NCBI GenBank assembly: GCA_000716465.1
Contig: JNWL01000026.1
Location: 1-64,000, forward strand
Origin: Streptomyces bikiniensis
GTDB taxonomy: Bacteria > Actinomycetota > Actinomycetes > Streptomycetales > Streptomycetaceae
Reading direction: 5' to 3'
Length of the DNA stretch: 64,000 bases
Shown: positions 26,269 through 35,153 of the stretch, piece after piece
How the letters are laid out: each line of letters starts with the position of its first letter
Numbering within the stretch: position 1 is the first letter of the stretch
Translations under genes and position numbers: made by a program
The notes under the pieces: generated by a model
The model's input: only the letters and a program-made list of their open reading frames with translations
What the model was told of the DNA's origin: nothing
The model's database searches: none

Positions 26269-27624
26269 TCAGACCTTCGCGGGGGCCTTCTCGTCCTCCC
26301 CGTCCGCCCGCTGGTCCGGGACCGGGGTCGTCGGGGCGTGGTCGTCGACCAGGGTCTTCTCGTCGAAGGGGATCCGGCCGGCGAGGACCTCGGTCACCCG
26401 CGCCTTGTCGATCTCCTTCGTCCACGTGCCGACGAGGACGGTGGCGACCGCGTTGCCGGCGAAGTTGGTGAGGGCGCGGGCCTCGCTCATGAAGCGGTCG
26501 ATGCCGACGATCAGGCCCACCCCGTCGACCAGTTCCGGCCGGTGCGACTGGAGGCCGCCCGCCAGGGTGGCGAGGCCCGCGCCGGTGACGCCCGCCGCGC
26601 CCTTCGAGGCGATGATCATGAAGACGAGGAGGGAGACCTGCTCGCCGACCGACAGCGGGTCGCCCATCGCCTCGGCGACGAAGAGCGAGGCCATCGTGAG
26701 GTAGATCGCGGTGCCGTCGAGGTTGAAGGAGTAACCGGTCGGCACGGTGATGCCGACGACCGGCTTGGAGACGCCCAGGTGCTCCATCTTCGCGATGAGG
26801 CGGGGCAGCGCCGACTCGGAGGAGGAGGTGGACAGGATCAGCAGGAACTCGCGGCCCAGGTACTTCAGGAGGGTCCAGATGTTGATCCCGGCGACCAGGC
26901 GCAGGATCGCGCCGAGCACGACGAAGACGAAGAGCCCGCAGGTCAGGTAGAAGCCGATCATGATGACGGCGAGGGACTTCAGGGCGTCCACGCCGGTCGC
27001 CCCGACGACCGCCGCGATGGCGCCGAACGCGCCGACGGGGGCCGCCCACATGATCATGGCGAGGATGCGGAAGACCAGCCGCTGGATGTGTCCGATCCCG
27101 CGCAGGACCGGCTCCCCGGCCGCGCCCATCGCCTGGAGCGCGAAGCCCGCGAGGAGGGCGACCAGGAGGGTCTGGAGGACCTCGCCCTCGGTGAAGGCGG
27201 AGACGAGGGTGGTCGGGATGATCCCGAGGAGGAAGTCGGCCGTGGACTCGCTCGCGCCCTCCGCCTGCTTGGCGCCGGCCTCGGCCAGTTCCTTGGTGAG
27301 GTGGAGGCCGGAGCCGGGCTCCAGGAGGTTGCCGACGAGCAGGCCGATCGCGAGCGCCACCGTCGACATGAGCAGGAAGTAGCCGAGGGCGAGGCCGCCG
27401 ACGGCACCGACCTTCGCGGCCTTCCGGACGGAGCCGACACCGAGCACGATCGTGCAGAAGATGATCGGGGAGATCATCATCTTGATCAGGTTGACGAAGC
27501 CGGTGCCGAGCGGCTTGAGCTCGACGGCGAAGCCCGGCGCCAGGAAGCCGACCGCGATGCCGAGCAGTACGGCGCCGATGACGGCCAGATACAGATAGTG
27601 GGTACGGTCCCGGCGTGCGGCCAC
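26269..27624 (-). CDS. dctA: Dicarboxylate/amino acid:cation symporter, DctA type
   Basis: A 451-residue membrane protein of the DAACS family that imports C4-dicarboxylates or acidic amino acids with protons or sodium. It opens with THYLYLAVIGAVLLGIAVGF and has about eight helices plus re-entrant loops. The serine-rich hairpin is LILSTSSSESALPRLIAKME and the substrate segment GVSKPVVGITVPTGYSFNLD then GTAIYLTMASLF matches the DctA/GltP consensus. GTG 27624 has GAGGAGGA upstream. The gene is divergent from a CitA/DcuS-type two-component system, which probably induces it in response to the transported acid. Substrate class is inferred from family and neighbour. Confidence 0.88.
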   Translation of the reverse strand: MAARRDRTHYLYLAVIGAVLLGIAVGFLAPGFAVELKPLGTGFVNLIKMMISPIIFCTIVLGVGSVRKAAKVGAVGGLALGYFLLMSTVALAIGLLVGNLLEPGSGLHLTKELAEAGAKQAEGASESTADFLLGIIPTTLVSAFTEGEVLQTLLVALLAGFALQAMGAAGEPVLRGIGHIQRLVFRILAMIMWAAPVGAFGAIAAVVGATGVDALKSLAVIMIGFYLTCGLFVFVVLGAILRLVAGINIWTLLKYLGREFLLILSTSSSESALPRLIAKMEHLGVSKPVVGITVPTGYSFNLDGTAIYLTMASLFVAEAMGDPLSVGEQVSLLVFMIIASKGAAGVTGAGLATLAGGLQSHRPELVDGVGLIVGIDRFMSEARALTNFAGNAVATVLVGTWTKEIDKARVTEVLAGRIPFDEKTLVDDHAPTTPVPDQRADGEDEKAPAKV

Positions 27625-27812
27625 GGGGGTCCTCCTCGTACTGGTGGGTGTCCCCCGGGCGTCCGCGTCCCGGTGGACCTCCGCGACTATCCACCAGCCT
27701 GTGACCCCGGTCACGGTTGCGTACGTTTCGTTCACGGCCGAAACGACGCCGGTCACGGGAGGAGCGGGGCCGCGGCGCCGCCGCGCGGTCCCGGGCGTGC
27801 ACACTTACCCGC

Positions 27813-29921
27813 ATGCGTCTCCGCCTCCCCCGGCTCCCCCGTCCCCGCAGCCTGGCCGGCCAGCTCTTCGCGATGCAGGTCGTGCTCGTGGCCGTCGTCG
27901 TGGCGGGGTGCGCGGTCTTCGCGTACCTCACGGACCGGGCGCAGGCCGAGGAGACCGCGCGGCGCCAGTCCGCGGCCACCGCCGCGGCCGTCGCCGACTC
28001 GCCGTCCGTGGCCGCCGCCGCGCGCTCGGCCGACCCGTCGGCGGCGCTCCAGCCGTACGCGGAGGCGCTGCGCCGCCACGCGGACGTCGCCTTCGTGGTG
28101 ATCATGGCCCCGGACGGCACCCGCTGGACGCATCCGGAGCCGGACCAGATCGGGCGCACGTACCTCGGCCACATCGAGCAGGCCCGGCGGGGGCGGACCC
28201 ACTCCGAGACGCACCTCGGGGTGCTCGGTCCCTCCGTGCGGACGATCGCGCCCGTCTTCGGCGCGGACGGGCGGGTCGTCGCCCTGGTCAGCGCGGGCAT
28301 CACGATCGAGCGGATCAGCGCGCAGGTACGGGAGCAGGTGACCGCCCTGCTCGGCATGGCGGGCGCGGCGCTCGCGCTCGGCGGGGCGGGGACGTACGTC
28401 GTGAACGCGCGCCTGCGGCGCCACACCCACGGCATGAACGCGACCGAGCTGAGCCGGATGCACGACTACCACGAAGCCGCGCTGCACGCCGTGCGGGAGG
28501 GGCTCGTGATGCTCGACGGACGGCGGCGGATCGCCCTGATCAACGACGGGGCGCGGGAACTGCTCGGCCTGGACGAGGGGGTCGTCGGGCGTCCGGCGGC
28601 GGAGCTCGGCCTGCCCGCGCCGCTGACGGGCGCGCTGCTCTCCTCGGAGCCGCGCGTGGACGAGACGCACCTGACGGACGACCGGGTCCTCGTCGTCAAC
28701 ACCCGCCCGGTGGTGGGCGGGGAGCGGCGCGGCACCGTGGTCACGCTGCGGGACCGCACGGAGCTCCAGGCCCTGTCGGGCGAGCTGGACTCCGAGCGGG
28801 GCTTCACGGAGGCGCTGCGCTCGCAGGCGCACGAGGCGGCGAACCGGCTGCACACGGTCGTCTCGCTCATCGAGCTGGGCCGGGTGGCGGAGGCGGTGGA
28901 GTTCGCGACGGCGGAACTGGAGCTGGCCCAGGCGCTCACCGACCGGGTCGTGGACGCGGTCGGCGAGCCCGTCCTCGCCGCGCTGCTGCTCGGCAAGGCG
29001 GCGCAGGCCAACGAGCGGGGCGTGGAGCTGGTCCTCACCGAGGACAGCCGCATCGACGACGGGCGGGTGCCTGCGGCCCTGCCGGCGCGGGACCTGGTGA
29101 CGATCCTCGGCAACCTGATCGACAACGCGGTGGAGGCGGCGGGCGGGACCCCGCACGCGCGCGTGACGGTCGCGGTCGCGGCCCGCGCGGGAGACGGCGA
29201 GCTGCTGATCCGGGTCTCGGACAGCGGCCCCGGCGTCAGCCCGGCCGACCGGGACGCGGTCCTCGGCCGCGGCTGGTCCACCCGGGGCCCGGGCCGCGGC
29301 CTGGGCCTGGCCCTGGTCCGCCAGGCGGTCTCCCGCGCCTCGGGCACGCTGACCCTCGCGGACGGCGAGGAGGGCGGGGCGGAGTTCACGGTACGGCTGC
29401 CCTTGCGGGAGACGGACAGGGACGGCGCGCCGGACACGGACGGCTCTTCGGGCACGGACGGCGCGCCGGGCGCGGGAGAGCTCCCGGACACGACGGACGG
29501 GACCTCAGGCGCAGGCGAAGACCCCGGTGCAGGCAGCGCCCCGGGCACGGACGCGGCCCCGGACGCGGGCGGGTTCTCCGGCACCGGCGAAGGCCCCGGC
29601 GCAGGCGGGTCCCCGGTCCCCGGCGGGAGCTCCCGTACGGGCAGGGCCACCCCGGGCCCCGGCGGGGACTCCCGCACAGGCGGGTTCCCGGGCCCCGGCG
29701 GGAGCTCCCGTACGGGCAGGGCCACCCCGAGCCCCGGCGGGGACTCCCACGCAGGCCGGTCCCCGGTCCCCGGCGGGGACTCCCGCGCAAGCGGGTCCCC
29801 GGGCCCCGGCGGGGACTCCCGTACGGGCAGGGCCACCCCGAGCCCCGGTGGGGGCTCCCGTGCGGGTGCGGCCGCTCGGGTCGGCGGTGGCGGGGGCGCC
29901 GGGGGCGGGGCGGTGTCATGA
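27813..29921 (+). CDS. CitA/DcuS-type sensor histidine kinase with a repetitive C-terminal tail
   Basis: A 702-residue inner-membrane sensor. TM1 is about 19-40, the extracytoplasmic Cache/PAS-like sensor about 41-173 (AFVVIMAPDGTRWTHPEPDQ, IGRTYLGHIEQA, VFGADGRVVALVSAGITIER), TM2 about 176-198, then a cytoplasmic PAS (220-315). The SPOB-type dimerisation helix has H340 in RSQAHEAANRLHTVVSLIEL and the ATPase domain has ILGNLIDNAVEAAGG and GRGLGLALVRQAV. After the kinase domain ends (about 532), some 168 residues of Gly/Pro/Ser/Thr-rich repeats follow, absent from family members and encoded by 36/39-nt DNA repeats. The ATG overlap with the next gene (29918) shows coupling to the regulator. It probably senses C4-dicarboxylates or citrate. 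Confidence 0.9.
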   Translation: MRLRLPRLPRPRSLAGQLFAMQVVLVAVVVAGCAVFAYLTDRAQAEETARRQSAATAAAVADSPSVAAAARSADPSAALQPYAEALRRHADVAFVVIMAPDGTRWTHPEPDQIGRTYLGHIEQARRGRTHSETHLGVLGPSVRTIAPVFGADGRVVALVSAGITIERISAQVREQVTALLGMAGAALALGGAGTYVVNARLRRHTHGMNATELSRMHDYHEAALHAVREGLVMLDGRRRIALINDGARELLGLDEGVVGRPAAELGLPAPLTGALLSSEPRVDETHLTDDRVLVVNTRPVVGGERRGTVVTLRDRTELQALSGELDSERGFTEALRSQAHEAANRLHTVVSLIELGRVAEAVEFATAELELAQALTDRVVDAVGEPVLAALLLGKAAQANERGVELVLTEDSRIDDGRVPAALPARDLVTILGNLIDNAVEAAGGTPHARVTVAVAARAGDGELLIRVSDSGPGVSPADRDAVLGRGWSTRGPGRGLGLALVRQAVSRASGTLTLADGEEGGAEFTVRLPLRETDRDGAPDTDGSSGTDGAPGAGELPDTTDGTSGAGEDPGAGSAPGTDAAPDAGGFSGTGEGPGAGGSPVPGGSSRTGRATPGPGGDSRTGGFPGPGGSSRTGRATPSPGGDSHAGRSPVPGGDSRASGSPGPGGDSRTGRATPSPGGGSRAGAAARVGGGGGAGGGAVS
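29618..29880. repeat. 36/39-nt tandem repeats in the kinase tail
   Basis: CCCCGG-starting units recur at 29618, 29657, 29693, 29732, 29768, 29804 and 29843, with spacings of 39 or 36 nt (13 or 12 codons). They encode variants of PGGDSRTGRATPS. All spacings are multiples of three, so copy-number change keeps the reading frame. Confidence 0.8.
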
Positions 29922-30613
29922 GCGGCGCTCCTCTCCGGGTGCTCGTCGTCGAGGACGACCCCGTGGCCGCCGACGCGCACGCGCTCTACGCCGGACGGGT
30001 CGAGGGGTTCACCGTCGTCGGGATCGCGCACTCGCGGGCCGCCGCCGTGCGGGTGCTCGACCGGACGCCGGTCGACCTGATCCTGCTCGACCTGTACCTG
30101 CCCGACGGCCACGGCCTCCAGCTCCTGCGCGCGCTGCGCGCCGCCGGGCACACCGCAGACGTCGTCGCGGTGACCTCCGCCCGGGACCTGGCCGTCGTGC
30201 GCGAGGGCGTCTCCCTGGGGGTCGTCCAGTACGTGCTCAAACCCTTCGCCTTCGCGACCCTCAGGGACCGGCTCGTCCGGTACGCCGAGTTCCGGGCGGC
30301 CGCCGGGGAGGCCTCCGGGCAGGACGAGGTGGACCGGGCGCTCGCCGCCCTGCGGGCCCCGCACCCCGCCGCGCTCCCCAAGGGCCTGAGCGCCCCCACG
30401 CTGGAGGCGGTCACCCGCGCCCTCCGGGCCGCCCCGGACGGGCTCACCGCCGCCGAGGCGGGGACGGAGGTCGGGATCTCCCGGATCACCGCGCGCCGCT
30501 ACCTGGAACACCTCGTCACCGAGGGCCGGGCCGTACGGGCGCCGCAGTACGGGCAGATCGGACGGCCCGAGCTCCAGTACCGCTGGCTGGGCGGCCCCGT
30601 ACGCGGCCACTGA
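29918..30613 (+). CDS. CitB/DcuR-type response regulator
   Basis: A 231-residue partner of the upstream kinase. The receiver (about 1-125) has VLVVEDDPVAADAHALY, the phospho-acceptor Asp in LILLDLYLPDGHGLQL, and VLKPFAFATLRDRLV with the conserved Lys. The C-terminal helix-turn-helix (TAAEAGTEVGISRITARRYL then EHLVTEGRA) is of the CitB/DcuR kind, unlike LuxR or winged-helix types. ATG 29918 overlaps the kinase stop (ATGA). The likely target is the divergent dctA promoter in the 188-bp gap 27625-27812. Confidence 0.92.
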   Translation: MSGAPLRVLVVEDDPVAADAHALYAGRVEGFTVVGIAHSRAAAVRVLDRTPVDLILLDLYLPDGHGLQLLRALRAAGHTADVVAVTSARDLAVVREGVSLGVVQYVLKPFAFATLRDRLVRYAEFRAAAGEASGQDEVDRALAALRAPHPAALPKGLSAPTLEAVTRALRAAPDGLTAAEAGTEVGISRITARRYLEHLVTEGRAVRAPQYGQIGRPELQYRWLGGPVRGH

Positions 30614-30718
30614 GCAGGGAAGACGGTGTTACCGACCGGTTCCCACGTTCCTACGAACCTCTGGCCTTGGGGGAACGCACCGTATCCACCCGTCACCCTC
30701 CGCACCTACGGTGGCCGC

Positions 30719-31390
30719 GTGCACCGACCCACCCCTCCCTTCGACGCCCAGGCCGCGCGCCGCCTGCGCGAAGGCCTCGGCATGGCCCACGGCCACGTCG
30801 CGTACGGCCTGCGGGCGCAGTACGGCGTCTTCGCCACCCCCGAGACCGTCCTCGCCTGGGAGCGCGGCGGGGCGGTCCCCACCGAGCAGGAGCTCACCGC
30901 CCTCGCGGGCGTCCTGTGGTGCTCCCCGGCCGAGCTGATCTCCGCCGCCTCCACCCTGCGCGAGCACCGGGTGGCGCGCGGGCTCGCCCCCGAGGAGCTG
31001 GCGCGGCGGGTGGGGCTCTCGGCCGCCGCGTACCAGCGGATGGAGGACGAGGGGCGCTGGCGCGGCACCGAGCGCCAGACGGCCGCCCTCGCGGAGGTCC
31101 TCGGCCTCGGCCCGCGCGCCCTGCTCACCGCGACCGGCGGCGACGAGCGCCTCGCCGAGCTGCTGCGCGACGCGGTCACCACCCGCTGGCAGGCGTACGT
31201 GAAGCCGGTGGCGCGGACGGTGCCGCTGCCCCGGCGGACCGTGGAGTCCGCGCTCCAGCGGCTGCACACGGAGTACCACGCCCGGATGGCGGCGGTCAGC
31301 AGCTGGGGCGCCTCGGGGACCACGGGCGAGGAGGGGCGCGCGTACCTGGACGGGATCGTCGGCCACTTCTGGGAGTCCGCCGGGGCGTGA
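30719..31390 (+). CDS. XRE-family DNA-binding protein
   Basis: A 223-residue protein with two helix-turn-helix-like segments. The first (AQAARRLREGLGMAHGHVAY ... PETVLAWERGGAVPTEQELT) and second (LREHRVARGLAPEELARRVG ... AAYQRMEDEGRWRG) both fit the lambda-repressor-like fold. The C-terminal part (VTTRWQAYVKPVARTVPLPR) has no recognised domain. GTG 30719 is chosen because TACGGT at 30707-30712 lies 6 nt upstream without a Shine-Dalgarno; an upstream in-frame extension to 30626 is less likely. It is 31 bp upstream of the phosphatase-like gene, which has its own -10-like hexamer. Confidence 0.82.
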   Translation: MHRPTPPFDAQAARRLREGLGMAHGHVAYGLRAQYGVFATPETVLAWERGGAVPTEQELTALAGVLWCSPAELISAASTLREHRVARGLAPEELARRVGLSAAAYQRMEDEGRWRGTERQTAALAEVLGLGPRALLTATGGDERLAELLRDAVTTRWQAYVKPVARTVPLPRRTVESALQRLHTEYHARMAAVSSWGASGTTGEEGRAYLDGIVGHFWESAGA

Positions 31391-31421
31391 GCCCGGGGAG
31401 CGCGCCTCGTACAGTGGCGCC

Positions 31422-32465
31422 GTGAGACGACACGTACCGTTCGAGCGACTCCACAACTTCCGTGATCTGGGCGGCTGTCGGACCGCCGGCGGCGGGATCG
31501 TGCGGTGGGGGACCCTCTACCGCTCCGACTCCCTCGGCAAGCTCGCGGACGCCGGTCCCGCGGACCTGGAACGCTTCCGGGAGCTGGGCGTGACCACGGT
31601 GATCGACCTGCGCCACCCGTGGGAGATCGCGGCCAAGGGCCGCCTGCCGGAGACCTGGGACGTCGCCTGGCACAACCTCTCCGTCGAGCACCGCCCGTAC
31701 GACCAGGCGGAGATCGACCCCGACCTCGACCCGTGGCGGTACCTCGCCGACCGGTTCGCCGAGGTCGCGGAGGACGGGGCCGTGGAACTCCGTACGGCCC
31801 TGGAGGTCATCGCCGCCGCCGACGGACCGCTCGTCTTCCACTGCGCCTCGGGGAAGGACCGTACGGGACTGCTCGCGGCGGTCCTCCTGGCGCTCCTGGA
31901 GGTCCCCGACGAGGAGATCCTCGCGGACTTCGCCCTCACCGAGCGGGCCACGGAACGCCTGATCGCCGACTGGCGCGCGTCCCACCCGGGCCGCGCGCTC
32001 CGCTGGCCGGGCTACGGCCGCGCGCCCGCCGAGATCATCCGCCTGTTCCTCGCGGGCCTGCGGGCGCGGTACGGATCGGTGCACGCGTACGCCACCGGCC
32101 ACGTCGGCCTGGACCCGGCGGTGGTGACGGCGCTGCGGACCCGCCTGGTGGAGCCGCCGGCCGCCTCCGGGCTCCGGCACCCGGACGGCGACACGGCGCC
32201 GTACGGCCTGGTCGAACCGTCGCTCCCGGACGACTCCGCACCCGCCGCCCTCCCCGTGGGCACCGCCGCCGGTCCGACCGGGCCCGCCGCCTGCCCGCTG
32301 CCCGTCGACGGGGCCGAGGGCTCCCCCGCCGACCTGTCCGACGACCACGACTCGTCGCCGGACCCGTCGTACTCCTCGTACTCGTCCTCCTCGTACTCGC
32401 CCTCCTCGGACACGTCTTCTTCCGACGAGGGCCACGGTTCTCCGTACGGCGACGAGCCCTGCTGA
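31422..32465 (+). CDS. Tyrosine-protein phosphatase-like protein with a Ser-rich acidic tail
   Basis: A 347-residue protein of the Y_phosphatase3/DSP superfamily. The signature loop HCASGKDRTG has the nucleophile C141 and phosphate-binding R147. FERLHNFRDLGGCRTAGGG and WGTLYRSDSLGKL at the start are also typical of the family, which includes phosphotyrosine and phosphoinositide phosphatases. The catalytic part ends about residue 245. A final about 45 residues are Ser/Tyr/Asp-rich (SYSSYSSSSYSPSSDTSSSD), which looks like a possible phosphorylation or adhesion tail but has no known role. GTG 31422 is preceded by TACAGT at 31410-31415 and no Shine-Dalgarno, so a leaderless message is likely. Confidence 0.87.
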   Translation: MRRHVPFERLHNFRDLGGCRTAGGGIVRWGTLYRSDSLGKLADAGPADLERFRELGVTTVIDLRHPWEIAAKGRLPETWDVAWHNLSVEHRPYDQAEIDPDLDPWRYLADRFAEVAEDGAVELRTALEVIAAADGPLVFHCASGKDRTGLLAAVLLALLEVPDEEILADFALTERATERLIADWRASHPGRALRWPGYGRAPAEIIRLFLAGLRARYGSVHAYATGHVGLDPAVVTALRTRLVEPPAASGLRHPDGDTAPYGLVEPSLPDDSAPAALPVGTAAGPTGPAACPLPVDGAEGSPADLSDDHDSSPDPSYSSYSSSSYSPSSDTSSSDEGHGSPYGDEPC

Positions 32466-32466
32466 C

Positions 32467-33702
32467 TCAGCTCCGGCGGTCGAAGTCGAAGAGCTGGCCG
32501 GCGGCGTCCGGTGCGCAGGGGGCCTGGGCGAGGCGGGACCAGGCGGCCGCGCGGTCCCCGACGACGGTGACGCAGTTGCCGGGGGTCGCGGAGCCGGCCG
32601 GGACGATCCGGTAGCCCTCGACCGGGGTGCCGTGCGGCTCCAGGGAGAACTCCTCGACCCGGGTGGGGTCGCCGCACTCGGAGTCCTCGTACGGCGCGTC
32701 GGGCACGCGCCCGCCGGAGGGGAGGCCGGAGCAGCCGGCGCCGTAGTCGGGGTGGTCGGAGGCGATCCGCCACCGGCCGCCGCCCGTCTCCGCCAGCGCG
32801 TACAGCGGGACGCCCGCGGCGGCGCACGGCACCTGGTACACCTGGCCGGTCCGGGAGCCGCGCCGCTCGGCGAGGCAGAAGTCGGTGCCGGCCACCCGGA
32901 TGAGCACGTCGCCGGCGGCGGGCGCGGTGGGGGTGCGGGGCGGGTGACCGGCGTGGCCGTCCCGCAGGAAGGCGACGATGCTGACCGCGGCGAACACGAG
33001 GGCGGCGACCGCGATCGCCGGGACGAGCAGGCGGCGTATTCGGAACCGGTCCCCGGCACCGGGGGCCGGGGGCGCGTCGGCGGGGCCACCGGGCCAGACG
33101 GGCGGGACGCCGGGGACGACCTCGGGAACGGACGGCTCCTCGGGGACGGACGGCCCTCCGGGGACGGACGGCCCTCCGGGGACGGGCGGCTCCTCAGAGG
33201 CGGGCGGTTCCTCGCGCATCGGGCCGGTCCCTTCCGGGGGCTGGGCCGGGGCCTCCGGGGGCGTCCCCTCCGGGTCCGGGTGCCTTCCCTCCGGGTCCGG
33301 AGCCGGATCCGGGGCCTTCGGAGGCGCCCCCGCCGGGGCCGGATCCGGGTCCGGGGCCGGATCCGGGTCCGGGGCCGGGAGATCCGGGCCCGGCCCCAAG
33401 TCCCCCTCGTACCCCCGTCGCCCCTCCAGTTCCCTCCGTGCCGTCCGCCACCGCTCCAGCGCAGCCGGATCGGTCCCGCACGCGCGGACGAAGGCGGTCA
33501 GGAGTTCCTCGCGGGGCAGGGTGGTGCGGGAGAGCATGTTCGCCACCGTCGAGCGGGGCAGGACGTCCCCGCGCGCCTCCGCCCGCGCCGAGAGCTCGCG
33601 GTACGTCAGGCCCGACCAGTCCTTGAGCGCCCGGAGGCGCGCGAGGAACTCGTCGGGGCTCCGGGCGCCCCGCGGGTCAGGGGCGTGCTCCCCCGGCGTC
33701 AT
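32467..33702 (-). CDS. Membrane-anchored XRE protein with an exported RICIN-like domain
   Basis: A 411-residue single-pass protein. The N-terminal helix-turn-helix (about 15-90) reads FLARLRALKDWSGLTYRELS, PRSTVANMLSRTTLPREELL. A Pro/Asp/Glu-rich linker (about 100-215) follows, then one membrane helix (about 224-247, VPAIAVAALVFAAVSIVAFL). The exported domain (about 260-411) contains several Cys and QxW-like elements (LIRVAGTDFCLAERR, AGQLFDF), resembling a ricin-type beta-trefoil. The layout resembles one-component membrane regulators in which an outside domain signals to a cytoplasmic DNA-binding domain. ATG 33702 has GAGGCGAGG upstream. It is convergent with the phosphatase gene. Confidence 0.82.
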   Translation of the reverse strand: MTPGEHAPDPRGARSPDEFLARLRALKDWSGLTYRELSARAEARGDVLPRSTVANMLSRTTLPREELLTAFVRACGTDPAALERWRTARRELEGRRGYEGDLGPGPDLPAPDPDPAPDPDPAPAGAPPKAPDPAPDPEGRHPDPEGTPPEAPAQPPEGTGPMREEPPASEEPPVPGGPSVPGGPSVPEEPSVPEVVPGVPPVWPGGPADAPPAPGAGDRFRIRRLLVPAIAVAALVFAAVSIVAFLRDGHAGHPPRTPTAPAAGDVLIRVAGTDFCLAERRGSRTGQVYQVPCAAAGVPLYALAETGGGRWRIASDHPDYGAGCSGLPSGGRVPDAPYEDSECGDPTRVEEFSLEPHGTPVEGYRIVPAGSATPGNCVTVVGDRAAAWSRLAQAPCAPDAAGQLFDFDRRS

Positions 33703-33831
33703 CCTCGCCTCCCCCTCCTCCCGGACGGGCGGACAGGGTTGGGACATGTCCGGGACAGGCCCCAAGCCTTGTTGATCTCGCGCTCCGGCTCAAGAGTGGA
33801 ATCCGGCATTTCCGGAGGCGATGCCGGACGC

Positions 33832-33877
33832 GGAAGCGGCCCCGACCGTCCACGGGGGGACGGTCGGGGCCGCTTCC
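33832..33877. terminator. 20-bp perfect stem terminator after pfkA
   Basis: 33832-33851 pairs fully with 33858-33877 around a 6-nt loop, 45 bp beyond the pfkA stop. It separates pfkA from the XRE membrane-protein gene on the same strand. Confidence 0.8.
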
Positions 33878-33921
33878 GGCGTACGAGGTCCGGGGCGGGG
33901 ACCAGAGGCTGGAGGGAGGGG

Positions 33922-34947
33922 CTAGAAGACCGACTCCGCCTCGCGCATGCGGTCCGCCGGGACCCTCTTGAGCTGGGTCACGGCCTCCGCGAGCGGCACC
34001 ATCTCGATGTCCGTGCCGCGCAGCGCCGTCATGCGGCCGAAGTCGCCGCGGTGCGCCGCCTCCACCGCGTGCCAGCCGAAGCGGGTCGCAAGGACGCGGT
34101 CGTACGCGGTCGGGGTGCCGCCGCGCTGGACGTGGCCGAGGATGACCGGGCGGGCCTCCTTGCCGAGGCGCCGCTCCAGTTCGACGGCGAGCTGGGTGCC
34201 GATGCCCTGGAAGCGCTCGTGGCCGAACTGGTCGATCTCGCCCTTGGCGTACTCCATGGAGCCCTCGGCCGGGTGCGCGCCCTCGGCGACGCAGATGACG
34301 GCGAACTTCTTGCCGCGCGCGAAGCGCTCCTCGACCATCTTGACGAGGTCGTCCACCTCGAAGGGGCGCTCGGGGAGGCAGATGCCGTGCGCGCCGCCGG
34401 CCATGCCGGACTCCAGGGCGATCCAGCCGGCGTGGCGGCCCATCACCTCGACGACCATCACGCGCTGGTGGGACTCGGCGGTGGTCTTGAGGCGGTCCAT
34501 GGCCTCGGTGGCGACGCCGACGGCGGTGTCGAAGCCGAAGGTGCGGTCCGTGGAGGAGATGTCGTTGTCGATGGTCTTCGGGACGCCGACGACGGGCATG
34601 CCGGCGTCGGAGAGCATCCGGGCGGCGGTCAGGGTGCCCTCGCCGCCGATGGGGATGAGGACGTCGATGCCGTACTGACGGGCCAGCTCGGAGGCGGACT
34701 CGGCGGCCTCGCGCAGCCGGTTCCGCTCCAGGCGGGCCGAGCCGAGGATGGTGCCGCCGCGGGCCAGGATGCCGCTGACGGCGTTGAGGTCGAGGGGCCG
34801 GAAGTGCCCGTCGAGGAGGCCCTTGAAGCCGTCCTCGAAGCCGATGACCTCGTCTCCGTGGCCGGTCATCGCCCGGTGCACGACCGACCGGATCACTGCG
34901 TTCAGGCCGGGGCAGTCGCCGCCTGCGGTGAGAACTCCGATGCGCAT
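33922..34947 (-). CDS. pfkA: 6-phosphofructokinase
   Basis: A 341-residue glycolytic kinase converting fructose-6-phosphate to fructose-1,6-bisphosphate. Motifs are MRIGVLTAGGDCPGLNAVIR (nucleotide site), IPIGGEGTLTAARML, VPKTIDNDISSTDRTFGFDT (catalytic Asp), VMVVEVMGRHAGWIALESG and VILGHVQRGGTP. The GGEGT motif (Gly at the position that is Asp in pyrophosphate-dependent forms) together with the Lys in PKTIDND is the pattern of the ATP-using actinobacterial group. The start ATG 34947 has GGAG upstream. The gene is divergent from pta, with a 566-bp gap. Confidence 0.95.
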   Translation of the reverse strand: MRIGVLTAGGDCPGLNAVIRSVVHRAMTGHGDEVIGFEDGFKGLLDGHFRPLDLNAVSGILARGGTILGSARLERNRLREAAESASELARQYGIDVLIPIGGEGTLTAARMLSDAGMPVVGVPKTIDNDISSTDRTFGFDTAVGVATEAMDRLKTTAESHQRVMVVEVMGRHAGWIALESGMAGGAHGICLPERPFEVDDLVKMVEERFARGKKFAVICVAEGAHPAEGSMEYAKGEIDQFGHERFQGIGTQLAVELERRLGKEARPVILGHVQRGGTPTAYDRVLATRFGWHAVEAAHRGDFGRMTALRGTDIEMVPLAEAVTQLKRVPADRMREAESVF

Positions 34948-35153
34948 CGTGCTGTGTCTCCTGCTCGGTCGCGGTCCGTGTGAGCCAGGGCAATTCTCAC
35001 ACGCCGGGCCTGAGGGGCGCGCTCGCCGCCGTTCCGCGCGTCCCGCCGGGAGGATCGCGGGCGGCTTCCCGGAGGGCGCCCGGGAGGCCCCCGGAAGGCC
35101 TTCGGGTGCCTTTTCCGGCGCCCTCCCCGAGGCCTTTCCGAGGCCGCCCGGAC

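Noticed and set aside
29618..29880. Regular repeats that could suggest a CRISPR array
   Set aside because: Units of 36/39 nt adjoin without spacers and lie in frame within a kinase gene.
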